Shown: positions 26,901 through 34,428 of the stretch, piece after piece
Layout of the letters: every line of letters starts with the position of its first letter
Position numbering within the stretch: position 1 is the first letter of the stretch
Assembly (NCBI GenBank): GCA_016865505.2
Contig: AP025252.1
Span: 2,852,001 to 2,916,000, forward strand
From: Bryobacterales bacterium F-183
GTDB lineage: Bacteria; Acidobacteriota; Terriglobia; Bryobacterales; Bryobacteraceae
Direction: 5' to 3'
Length of the DNA stretch: 64,000 bases
The notes under the pieces: model-generated
Databases searched by the model: none
Told to the model about the DNA's origin: nothing
The model's input: the letters and a program-made list of their open reading frames with translations, nothing else
Position numbers and translations under genes: made by a program

Positions 26901-27582
26901 TCGCGACCTCAAGACGGGCGAATGGAAGACAGTTGTGGAAGACATGGGTATGCCGGATGGCAAGCCCAAGGTCATCGCGTTGCCGGTGCCGGGTGATGTG
27001 CGCGAACTGCGGATCATCACCAACTTGTGCGTCTACTGGACCGATGTGTACCTTGCGGAGCAGGAGCCGAACGCACAGGTTCGCCGTACGGTGGTGCCTG
27101 CTTCTCTGGCTGATCTGCGGTTCCGTGGTTTCTCGAAAGTGATCGTGCATCCGGAACGCACGGAGCCTGAGCAGTTCTTCTATAACGACCCGATGCCGCG
27201 CAGTTCTTGGGATCAAACCCCTGGCATGTACACGCGCTACGGCGATGTTTCTGAACTTATTGGCGATATCGACGACCGCTTTATCGTGATGGGTTCCGGC
27301 GATGAGGTCCGTCTGGTGTTCGACGGTTCGAAGTTGCCGCCGATCCCGCAGGGTTGGCAGCGTGACTTTCTGTTGAAGGTGGACGGCTGGGCCAAGGATC
27401 GCGATGCGAATACGGCGCACTCGCAGACGGTGGAGCCTCTGCCGTTCCACGGTATGAGTCAATACCCATTTTCTACTAGTGAGAAGTTCCCCGATTCTGT
27501 GATACATCAGGACTTCTTGAAGCGGTACCAAACGCGGCCCGCGCTACGGTTGCTGCGTCCGCTCATTAGTAGAGGGCGTTGA
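23902..27582 (+). CDS. exported TolB-propeller / TPR / FG-GAP-UnbV fusion protein
   Basis: A 1226-residue protein with a short signal (KYFLFAVQVTLIAQ). Residues ~20-300 form a TolB-type WD/PD40 propeller (repeats FSPDGRLIAFSA, WSPDGKWLAFVG, YSRDGKWIYFNS, FSPDGRSLLFLS). Residues ~306-466 hold TPR repeats (TWFNLGITYKKEGDFARAQ). About 510-750 has FG-GAP-like blades with DPDNNGVMDYAV and DYDHDYDLDLLLF. About 740-812 resembles an ASPIC/UnbV module. The last ~410 residues, starting near SCPMIWTWNGEEFEYITDV, are a domain I do not recognise. Start and stop overlap both neighbours by 1-4 nt. It probably works outside the cytoplasm as a scaffold. Confidence 0.85.
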   Translation: MTKYFLFAVQVTLIAQTPAFHSKVAVFDVATRQSRVIYQQDGIVEAPNWSRDGKFLLVNKDGGLFRLTLDGKTQRIALDEKYRCNNDHDFSPDGRLIAFSASTPDVRQSRVFVSNADGSNVRLLTAESPSYFHGWSPDGKWLAFVGKRNDKFELFRVSVNGGAEQRLTAEGGYDDGPEYSRDGKWIYFNSNRGGKGWNIWRIPAEGGAGKAEQVTNDALEDWFPHFSPDGRSLLFLSFPAGTEGHNGRMRGMKLRMMPAAGGPIRELATFPGGQGTINVNSWSPDSKQFAYVMYESLTEALWEHRNLGKAFYENPATQVQAIGEFEKALALAPTSKREKLNYGLALLRGGKTKEGVAQLEKVQKESPELPHTWFNLGITYKKEGDFARAQQQFEQLVKIAPQEPVAHYNLGALYRQENRLPEAKAAFHKAIALNGNIAAPHFQLFNVHRALGETDDMKRELALFQSIKKANEGAAVGEDMEWCDYAEIWDPIDAAPEALAPASYSKFPLTQPATFAVRAGGDDVVVYSEKSAAVYRAGRLLNPLAGVSGIRHVAVGDPDNNGVMDYAVVTGKDVILYPAKKLLMAGDFSAALWLDYDHDYDLDLLLFGAEPKLLRNQGTAGFVDRTADFPFVGGHVQSVFLVRMQPDSKAYDVVASYEDGPAILYQDKLAGKYTKQALGKLPIILEVADVDRDSYLDLVTEDGVYRNKNAKTFEKISAKFARDVYVDGQTLFVRKPAVNWMRVSLTGVKNLKLSQGAEVEVKAGPHYQKQVYNGSPLLFDLGSHKQAEAVRISWANGLIQNETNQAAGKSYVYQEAQRLSGSCPMIWTWNGEEFEYITDVLGVAPLGAASGDGTYFPVDHDEFIWIPGKSLKANKDGQYEIRITEELSEVAYLDQLRLEAVDYPATQEVYTNEKWKAAPFPEDKLYATSKRVNPIWKSKPGFKRTIGGAAEMHTFEVRFAKPMRDPLLVLHGWVDWADGSTFRNAAQQSTQGLISPYLQVRDLKTGEWKTVVEDMGMPDGKPKVIALPVPGDVRELRIITNLCVYWTDVYLAEQEPNAQVRRTVVPASLADLRFRGFSKVIVHPERTEPEQFFYNDPMPRSSWDQTPGMYTRYGDVSELIGDIDDRFIVMGSGDEVRLVFDGSKLPPIPQGWQRDFLLKVDGWAKDRDANTAHSQTVEPLPFHGMSQYPFSTSEKFPDSVIHQDFLKRYQTRPALRLLRPLISRGR

Positions 27583-30278
27583 TGACCATTGCGCTGTTTG
27601 CGGCGTTCGTACTCAATCTCGCGATTGTGGTGGGCTTTCCGGCCGCCTCCATCTTTTACATGACCAACGTCGGGTTGCACCTGGCGTTGGGCACGGCAGT
27701 GGTTTGGGTGGTGGCGCGAAAGAACGTCGCGGTGGGACTATCGCTGGCTAGCGGCTGGATCATCGCAGCGCTCGCGTGGATGCAGGTGCTGCACGAATAC
27801 CGCTGGCTGGTGTGGGTACACATCGCGCTGTCGGTGGTTGCGCTGTACTATCTGGCCAAAGCCGTACCTCGCAAGTACGCCGCTGGGTTGGTGACGTTGC
27901 TGGCGCTGGCGGGGTTGTTCCGCATGCTCCCGGGCAGGGAATTCCGCATCCGCAACGATGTGGCGTTTGTGCCGACGTCGATGCAGGAAGAGGGCGGAGG
28001 TCCAAAGTCGCCGTTCTGGCCGTCGGCCGCCAAGACCAATGTTGGCGGTACGATTCCGGCCGACTTCTTCATGGATTCGAAGCGCTGCGGCGAATGTCAC
28101 AAGGACATTTACGATCAGTGGAACAGCTCGATGCACCACTTCGCGTCGTTCAATAACCAGTTCTACCGGAAGTCGATTGAGTACATGCAAGAAGTGAGCG
28201 GCACCACGCAGAACAGCAAGTGGTGCGCCGGGTGTCACGATCATGCAGTGTTCTTCAACGGCCGTTGGGAGAAGCCGATTAAGGATCAGATCGATACGCC
28301 CGAGGCGCAGAATGGCTTGGGGTGTATGTCATGCCATTCGATTGTGCACGTCAACGGGTCGACGGGCAATGGCGGGTTCACCATCGAGTATCCGCCGCTA
28401 CATGAGTTGGCGTCGAGCAAGAATGTACTGATCCGCAAGGCCGACGACTTTCTGACGTTCCTCAATCCGGCCCCGCATAAGAAGACGTTTTTGAAGCCGT
28501 TCATGCGCGAAGACGGACCCGAGTTCTGCGCCGGTTGCCACAAGGTACATCTCGATCAGCCGGTGAACAATTACCGCTGGATGCGCGGCTTCAACGACTA
28601 CGACAACTGGCAGGCGTCCGGCGTGTCGGGCCAGGGTGCGCGTAGCTTTTACTACCCGCAGGAGACGTCCACTTGCACGCAGTGCCACATGAAGATGGTG
28701 CCGTCGCGCGACCCCGGTAATCGTAATGGCATGGTGCACGATCATCGCTTTGCCGCTGCTAACACTGCTGTCGCGACGGCAAACGAGGACGCCAAGCAGT
28801 TGAGCGCGGTCGAAGCGTTCTTGAAGTCGGGCTTTATTACGGTGGACATCTTTGCCGCGTCGCCCATTGTCGAAGAGAAGGGGCAGACCTTGATGAAACG
28901 CCGTGGCGCGGGCGAGAATACGCCGGCGCTGGCGTCCTCAATGGCTGTGGGTGAAGAGGCAGAGCAGCAAGGTCAGGTGTTGCTGCGTGAGGTGGGCAAT
29001 GTCGTAGCGCCGCTCGATCGCGCAGGTGTGACGTTCCAACCGGGCACCAGTGTTCGCGTGGATGCCGTGGTGCGTACGCGCAAGATCGGGCACTTCTTCC
29101 CCGGTGGAACTGTGGATGCCTTCGACGTCTGGCTGGAACTCCAGGGCAAGGATGCCGATGGCAAGATCGTCTTCTGGAGCGGCTACGTCGAGGAGGAAGG
29201 CAAGGGTCCCGTTGAAAAAGGCGCTCATTTCTACCGGTCCTACCAGTTGGACGCGGAAGGCAACCCGATCAACAAGCGCAATGCGTTCCAGATGCGCAGC
29301 TTGCTGTATGTCCGCCTGATTCCCCCGGGCGCCGCCGACACCGTCCACTATCGCGTGGACATCCCGAAGGACGCCAAAGGTCCCATCACGCTGACGGCAA
29401 AGCTGAACTATCGCAAGTTCACGCACTACTACACGCAGTACGCCTATGCTGGCAAGCCGAAGCCTGGGCAGGATGCTAGCCTCGTCTCGGTGAATCACGA
29501 CAGTCGCGAGTGGAGCTTTGATCCGGCCAACATTCCACAGAACGTGTCGGGCAAGATCAAGGGCCGCATCCCCGATGTCCCGATCGTCACGCTCGCCATG
29601 AAGACCACGCAGTTGCAACTGTCTCCAGAGCCGACCAACTGGACGCCCAAAACGCCCCACATCACCGACCGTGAACGCTGGAATGACTGGGGCATCGGTA
29701 TGCTGCTCCAGGGCGACCTGAAGGGCGCGGAGTATGCATTCAAGAAGGTGACCGAGGCCGAACCCAACTACGCCGACGGTTGGCTGAACGTCGCGCGAGC
29801 GCTGATTCAGGAAGGCGAAACCGATGCTGCCAAACCGTACATCGCCAAGGCGCTGGAGCTCAATCCCAAGCTCGGCCGAATCTACTTCTTCAAGGCCATG
29901 ATCGAGAAGGCGGACGGAGACTATGACGCCGCGCTAAAGAGCCTGCAGACCTGCTCATCGATGTACCCGCGCGATCGTGTGGTGTTGAACCAGATCGGGC
30001 GTGTGCTGTTTCTGCAGCGCAAGTATCCGGAAGCAGTACAGGCCCTGCAACGCGTCCTCGCCGTAGATCCGGAAGACCTGCAGGCTCATTACAACCTGAT
30101 GCTGGCGTATCGTGGAATGGGCCAGCCGGACAAAGCGGCGCGCGAAGAAAAGCTGTTCCGCCGGTTCAAAGCGGATGAGTCCGCGCAAGCGATTACGGCC
30201 AAGCCAAGGTCGCTCAGCTTTGAAGACAACAACGAGCGGCAGACGATTCACGATCACGAAAACGCCTGGAAGAAATGA
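27582..30278 (+). CDS. membrane-anchored pentaheme cytochrome c with C-terminal TPR
   Basis: An 898-residue protein. The first ~115 residues contain four hydrophobic helices (for example IALFAAFVLNLAIVVGF and LALGTAVVWVVA). Five CXXCH motifs follow: CGECH, CAGCH, CMSCH, CAGCH and CTQCH (near residues 168, 214, 247, 315 and 364). The spacing resembles cytochrome c554/NrfA-like multiheme proteins. A beta-rich region spans about 430-660, and TPR repeats about 700-866 (YADGWLNVARALIQEGETD). It should be a quinol- or redox-partner-linked electron carrier on the outer face of the inner membrane. ATG 27582 shares one base with the previous stop; TTG 27579 is an alternative. Confidence 0.88.
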   Translation: MTIALFAAFVLNLAIVVGFPAASIFYMTNVGLHLALGTAVVWVVARKNVAVGLSLASGWIIAALAWMQVLHEYRWLVWVHIALSVVALYYLAKAVPRKYAAGLVTLLALAGLFRMLPGREFRIRNDVAFVPTSMQEEGGGPKSPFWPSAAKTNVGGTIPADFFMDSKRCGECHKDIYDQWNSSMHHFASFNNQFYRKSIEYMQEVSGTTQNSKWCAGCHDHAVFFNGRWEKPIKDQIDTPEAQNGLGCMSCHSIVHVNGSTGNGGFTIEYPPLHELASSKNVLIRKADDFLTFLNPAPHKKTFLKPFMREDGPEFCAGCHKVHLDQPVNNYRWMRGFNDYDNWQASGVSGQGARSFYYPQETSTCTQCHMKMVPSRDPGNRNGMVHDHRFAAANTAVATANEDAKQLSAVEAFLKSGFITVDIFAASPIVEEKGQTLMKRRGAGENTPALASSMAVGEEAEQQGQVLLREVGNVVAPLDRAGVTFQPGTSVRVDAVVRTRKIGHFFPGGTVDAFDVWLELQGKDADGKIVFWSGYVEEEGKGPVEKGAHFYRSYQLDAEGNPINKRNAFQMRSLLYVRLIPPGAADTVHYRVDIPKDAKGPITLTAKLNYRKFTHYYTQYAYAGKPKPGQDASLVSVNHDSREWSFDPANIPQNVSGKIKGRIPDVPIVTLAMKTTQLQLSPEPTNWTPKTPHITDRERWNDWGIGMLLQGDLKGAEYAFKKVTEAEPNYADGWLNVARALIQEGETDAAKPYIAKALELNPKLGRIYFFKAMIEKADGDYDAALKSLQTCSSMYPRDRVVLNQIGRVLFLQRKYPEAVQALQRVLAVDPEDLQAHYNLMLAYRGMGQPDKAAREEKLFRRFKADESAQAITAKPRSLSFEDNNERQTIHDHENAWKK

Positions 30279-31891
30279 AACGAATTCTTGTCATCGCCGC
30301 CGCACTTTGTGGTGTGGCCGGAGCGCAGTTTAAGGACATCACCGCTGCGGCGGGCATCAAGTTCACGCACAACTCCGGCCGGGCCGGCAAGAAATGGCTG
30401 CCCGAAACCATGGGGTCCGGATGCGCGTTTCTCGATGTCGACGGCGATGGTTGGGCCGACATCCTGCTGCTCAACAGCAAAAGCTGGACCCCCAAGCCAG
30501 TGCGATCGCTGAGTGCGCTCTACCGCAACAACGGCAACGGCACCTTCACGGACATCACCCGCGGCAGTGGACTCGATATCGAGATGTATGCGCTGGGCGT
30601 GGCCGTTGCGGACTACGACAACGACGGCCGCGACGACGTGTACATCACCGCGCTTGAAGGCGACCGCCTCTTTCACAACGACGGCGGCGGCAAGTTCCGC
30701 GACGTGACCAAAACGTCCGGCATCGTGAATGCGGCCTTTGCCACCAGTGCCGCGTTCCTGGATTACGACAAAGATGGCCTCGCCGATCTGGTGGTGGCCA
30801 ACTATGTCCAATGGACCGCCAAGGGCGACCTGTGGTGTTCGATGGACGGCTCCACCAAGTCGTACTGCACGCCGGAATCCTATAAGGGGAACTCGTCGAA
30901 GCTTTATCGCAACCTCGGCGGAGGCAAGTTCGCGGACGTCACCAAGGCCGCCGGTCTCGGCGATGCCAACAGCAAGACACTTGGCATCGCGACCTTTGAC
31001 GCCAACGGCGACGGCTGGGTGGATCTCTTTCTTGCCAACGATACGCAACCCAACAAGCTCTATCGCAACAACAAGAACGGTACGTTTACCGAAGAAGCCG
31101 TCGCGTCTGGCGTGGCGTTCGGTGAGGACGGCGTAGCGCGCGGCGCGATGGGCGTCGATGCCGCGGATTATGACCGGTCCGGACGCGCGCACTTATTGGT
31201 CGGCAACTTCTCCAATCAGATGTTGGGCTTGTACCGCAACGAAGGTACAGGCCTGTTTGTGGATGAAGCGCCAAGGTCCACAGTGGGTCGCGCGAGCCTG
31301 CTCAGTCTCGCATTTGGCGTGTTCTTCTTCGACTACGATCTGGACGGCTTGCTCGACATCTTTGCGGCCAACGGTCACATCGACGAAGAGATCGGCCGCG
31401 TTCAGCCCAAGGTGCAGTACAAGCAAGCGCCGTTGTTGTTCCGCAATCAGGGCCAGGGCAAGTTCGCTGACATGTCGAAGCAGATGGGCGCGGAGTTCCA
31501 ACGCGCGATTGTGGCTCGAGGCGCGGCCTACGCGGACATCGATCACGATGGCGACCTGGACGTACTGATGACCACCAACCATGGCCCCGCGTATCTGTTT
31601 CGCAACGATACTGCCGCCAAGAACCACTGGATCACGGTCAAGCTGACCGGCACCAAGTCCAACCGCAGTGCGCTGGGCGCGATTGTCCGCGTACAATCAC
31701 AGCAGGGCAAACAGTGGCGGATGGTCCATTCGGGCTCGAGCTATTGTTCCCAATCCGATCTTGCTCTCACGTTTGGAATCGGGAAAGATACAACGATCAG
31801 TGCCATTGAAGTGGAATGGCCAAGCGGCGCGAAACAACGCCTCACCAACGTCAAGCCGGATCAAACGCTGAACATCACAGAAGGCAAATGA
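30275..31891 (+). CDS. CRTAC1-like FG-GAP / ASPIC-UnbV exported protein
   Basis: A 538-residue protein with a Sec signal (KRILVIAAALCGVAGAQ). At least six Ca-binding blade motifs of the D-x-D-x-D-G-x-x-D type are visible: DVDGDGWADI, DYDNDGRDDV, DYDKDGLADL, DANGDGWVDL, DYDLDGLLDI and DIDHDGDLDV. The C-terminal ~90 residues match the ASPIC/UnbV module (IEVEWPSGAKQRLTNVKPDQ). These form a secreted Ca-stabilised propeller; bacterial roles are mostly unknown. The start and stop overlap neighbours as ATGA junctions, tying it to the pentaheme protein upstream. Confidence 0.92.
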   Translation: MKRILVIAAALCGVAGAQFKDITAAAGIKFTHNSGRAGKKWLPETMGSGCAFLDVDGDGWADILLLNSKSWTPKPVRSLSALYRNNGNGTFTDITRGSGLDIEMYALGVAVADYDNDGRDDVYITALEGDRLFHNDGGGKFRDVTKTSGIVNAAFATSAAFLDYDKDGLADLVVANYVQWTAKGDLWCSMDGSTKSYCTPESYKGNSSKLYRNLGGGKFADVTKAAGLGDANSKTLGIATFDANGDGWVDLFLANDTQPNKLYRNNKNGTFTEEAVASGVAFGEDGVARGAMGVDAADYDRSGRAHLLVGNFSNQMLGLYRNEGTGLFVDEAPRSTVGRASLLSLAFGVFFFDYDLDGLLDIFAANGHIDEEIGRVQPKVQYKQAPLLFRNQGQGKFADMSKQMGAEFQRAIVARGAAYADIDHDGDLDVLMTTNHGPAYLFRNDTAAKNHWITVKLTGTKSNRSALGAIVRVQSQQGKQWRMVHSGSSYCSQSDLALTFGIGKDTTISAIEVEWPSGAKQRLTNVKPDQTLNITEGK

Positions 31892-32751
31892 CACCTAAGT
31901 TCAAAATCGGGGCCATCACAGACGAGTTTTCCCCGGACCTGGATCTCGCGCTCGCCGCGATGGAAAAGATCGGCATGACCGGCGCGGAACTGCGCGTCGT
32001 GTGGGGCAAGAACATCATGGACCTCACGGCCGACGAACTCGCCCGCGCCAAGGACGCCATCGCATCCAAGAACATGCAGGTGGTTTCCATCGCGTCGCCG
32101 CTGCTCAAGTGCGTGCTGCCCAACGCCCCCGAAGTGGACACCCGCTTCCACCAGGACATCTTCAACAGCAAGCACACGTTTGACGATCAGCCTCGTCTGG
32201 CCGAGGAAGCAGTCAAGATCGCCAAGCATTTCGATTGCAAGATCGTGCGTGTGTTTTCCTACTGGCGCACCGTGGACCCTGTGTCCTGTTACGACCGCGT
32301 GCTCGAAGCGTTGCAAAAGCTAGGCGACCTGGCCAAGCAGCACGACCTCATCATCGGCCTCGAAAATGAGCACGCCTGCCAGATCGGTACGGCTGCCGAG
32401 TCGGCCAAGATCCTGAGCATGATCGACCATCCCAACGTCAAACTCGTGTGGGATCCGGCCAACGCTCTGGTTGCCGGCGAGAATCCGTACCCCTACGGCT
32501 ACGACCTGCTGCCCAAGGATCGCATCGCGCACATCCACGTCAAGGATTGCCACATGGAAGGCTACACACCCATCTGGGGCCCTGTGGGTACTCGCCATGT
32601 CGATTGGCGGGGGCATCTTGCCGCTCTCGCCCGTGATGGCTACACCGGATACCTCAACCTGGAGACTCACTGGACCGGGTCCGGCGGCGCCACCAAGATG
32701 GAAGCTAGCACCATCTGCGGTTGGAACCTGCGCGGCCTTGCGGCGATGTAA
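31888..32751 (+). CDS. sugar phosphate isomerase/epimerase-like TIM barrel
   Basis: A 287-residue protein of the xylose-isomerase-like TIM-barrel (AP endonuclease 2) superfamily. Metal-binding residues fit the family: Glu in IIGLENEH, Asp in LVWDPANA, His in IAHIHVKDCH, and a C-terminal Glu in YLNLETHW. There is no signal peptide. Members include hydroxypyruvate isomerase, tagatose epimerase and inosose dehydratase types; the exact reaction cannot be named. ATG 31888 overlaps the CRTAC1-like stop and closes the coupled series. Confidence 0.85.
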   Translation: MTPKFKIGAITDEFSPDLDLALAAMEKIGMTGAELRVVWGKNIMDLTADELARAKDAIASKNMQVVSIASPLLKCVLPNAPEVDTRFHQDIFNSKHTFDDQPRLAEEAVKIAKHFDCKIVRVFSYWRTVDPVSCYDRVLEALQKLGDLAKQHDLIIGLENEHACQIGTAAESAKILSMIDHPNVKLVWDPANALVAGENPYPYGYDLLPKDRIAHIHVKDCHMEGYTPIWGPVGTRHVDWRGHLAALARDGYTGYLNLETHWTGSGGATKMEASTICGWNLRGLAAM

Positions 32752-32765
32752 GTCCCTCGTACAAT
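32738..32765 (+). promoter_or_regulatory. candidate promoter for the LexA-like gene
   Basis: TTGCGG at 32738-32743 and TACAAT at 32760-32765 are 16 bp apart. The -10 ends six bases before GTG 32772, so the transcript would be leaderless or nearly so. The TACAATAGA string is the same as before GTG 7454. I saw no SOS-box-like dyad here. Confidence 0.4.
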
Positions 32766-32771
32766 AGAAGG

Positions 32772-33626
32772 GTGTCGGGCAACGCCCTGGAGACTTCCCG
32801 AGGGGAGTATACGGTTCTATACGCTAACCCACCGAGTGCAGAAGACTCGGTGCCGATTGGCGTTGTCTTACGCGACCCCGCGTCGGACAAGCTCCACACG
32901 CGGTTTCGGCAGGATTGGGACCTGCTGATTCGCGACGAAGATACGTGGTATTTCGAACAGTTGCCTCGTGCGGTCGCGGACCTGGAACGTGATCTTGGCG
33001 GCAAAGCAGCCATGGACTTGCTGGTGCAAGGCTCAAACGCCGTAACTGCGGACGAGCCTCGTGCCGTGCTGGTGGCGAACTACGCTTCGTCACTGGCGCG
33101 GTTGTACGCAACGTCCGTTCCCGCCAAAATACGGCGTTTTGAGACGCATTTGCCGATTTACACCTTGCGCAGTGCGGCCGGCCGGTTCCTGGAAAACAAC
33201 ATCGTACAGCCGGAAGGCTGGATTGAAATTCCTGAGGCACGCGGTTTGAGCCAAGGGCAGTTTATCGTCCGTATCCAAGGTACGTCGATGCAGCCGTTGA
33301 TCCCGGATGGGGCGCTCGCCGTGTTCGACCGGGACGATGCCAAACGCGGGTCACGTGTCGGACGCCTGGTGCTGGTGGAAGATCGCAGCCGTCGCGGCGG
33401 CGGTACGGCGTACACGCTCAAAAAGTATGAAAGTGTAAAGCGGGCGTTTAGCGAAGACACCAGCGAACGCGTCGCCATCCGCCTGATCCCGCTCAATCCG
33501 GAGCATGAAGTGATCGAATTGGAGGCCGATGATGAGAGCTACGCGATCATCGGATCCTATGTCCGTACCCTCGATCCTGCTCTCTGCGAAGCCCTAGTCT
33601 CAGACCCCACAGATAGTGCGGAATAG
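32772..33626 (+). CDS. LexA/UmuD-like autoprotease domain protein without helix-turn-helix
   Basis: A 284-residue protein from GTG 32772. The C-terminal half is an S24 (LexA/UmuD) domain. The nucleophile Ser172 is in GTSMQPLIPDGALAVF, and the general-base Lys in AYTLKKYE (217 or 218). An Ala136-Gly137 pair in RSAAGRFL lies 35-36 residues before Ser172, matching the cleavage-site spacing of LexA and UmuD. The N-terminal ~130 residues are not a recognisable DNA-binding domain. They start EYTVLYANPPSAEDSVPIGV, faintly like DUF3037 (from memory, unverified). The gene ends inside the region where the kdsB frame is open. It may be an SOS-linked self-cleaving switch, but that is inference. Confidence 0.8.
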   Translation: MSGNALETSRGEYTVLYANPPSAEDSVPIGVVLRDPASDKLHTRFRQDWDLLIRDEDTWYFEQLPRAVADLERDLGGKAAMDLLVQGSNAVTADEPRAVLVANYASSLARLYATSVPAKIRRFETHLPIYTLRSAAGRFLENNIVQPEGWIEIPEARGLSQGQFIVRIQGTSMQPLIPDGALAVFDRDDAKRGSRVGRLVLVEDRSRRGGGTAYTLKKYESVKRAFSEDTSERVAIRLIPLNPEHEVIELEADDESYAIIGSYVRTLDPALCEALVSDPTDSAE

Positions 33627-33651
33627 TCCGCTCCCTGTGGTACCATCGAAC

Positions 33652-34404
33652 GTGCCTGCCAGAGTTCTGGGCGTGATACCCGCCCGGCATGCCTCCTCCA
33701 GATTCCCTGGGAAACCTCTCGCTAAAATCGCCGGCAAATCGATGCTGCAGCACGTTTACGAGAGGACGTGCATGTCCCGGTATCTCACCAACGTCATTAT
33801 TGCTACCGACGACGAGCGCATTGCCGACGAGGCGCGCGCGTTTAAGGCGCAGGTCCGCATGACCCGCCCCGATCATCCGTCCGGGACGGATCGCGTCGCT
33901 GAGGTCGCCTCGGCGGATACTGCCGATTACGTAGTGAACATCCAGGGTGATGAGCCGCTCATCGATCCCAACGCGATTGACGCGACCATCCTGTCGCTGC
34001 TGGGCACTCCCGACGTTTTCATGGGGACGCTCAAGAAGAAGATCGAAAGTGAGCGCGAGTTCACCAATCCGAATGTGGTGAAGGTGGTGACCGATCATCT
34101 GGGCAACGCGATTTACTTTTCGCGATCGCCGATTCCGTACGTCCGCGACGATGAGGAACGCGCGAAGACCACGCACTTCAAACACATCGGTTTGTACATC
34201 TATCAGCGCGAGTTCCTGCTGGGGTATTCCGACCTGCAGGTGGGCATTCTGGAGCGCGCGGAGCGGTTGGAACAGTTGCGCGCACTCGAAAACGGGTACA
34301 AGATCCGCGTGGTGGAAACCGAGTACGATTCGCTCGGTGTTGACACGCCGGAAGATCTGGAAAAAGTCAGCAAGTTGTTTTCGTTTGTGGGTCCAAAGGG
34401 TTAA
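33652..34404 (+). CDS. kdsB: 3-deoxy-manno-octulosonate cytidylyltransferase
   Basis: A 250-residue protein from GTG 33652, the usual KdsB length. The CTP-binding start VLGVIPARHASSRFPGKPL and the later RPDHPSGTDRVAEVA and VNIQGDEPLIDP motifs are diagnostic. It activates Kdo as CMP-Kdo for lipopolysaccharide inner-core synthesis, so the organism should make Kdo-containing LPS. The frame extends to GTG 33616, inside the upstream gene, but motif position and family length favour 33652. pyrG, which supplies CTP, and kdsA, which supplies Kdo-8-phosphate, follow directly. Confidence 0.95.
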   Translation: MPARVLGVIPARHASSRFPGKPLAKIAGKSMLQHVYERTCMSRYLTNVIIATDDERIADEARAFKAQVRMTRPDHPSGTDRVAEVASADTADYVVNIQGDEPLIDPNAIDATILSLLGTPDVFMGTLKKKIESEREFTNPNVVKVVTDHLGNAIYFSRSPIPYVRDDEERAKTTHFKHIGLYIYQREFLLGYSDLQVGILERAERLEQLRALENGYKIRVVETEYDSLGVDTPEDLEKVSKLFSFVGPKG

Positions 34405-34428
34405 AAGAGGGAGATTTCAGAGTCCACC

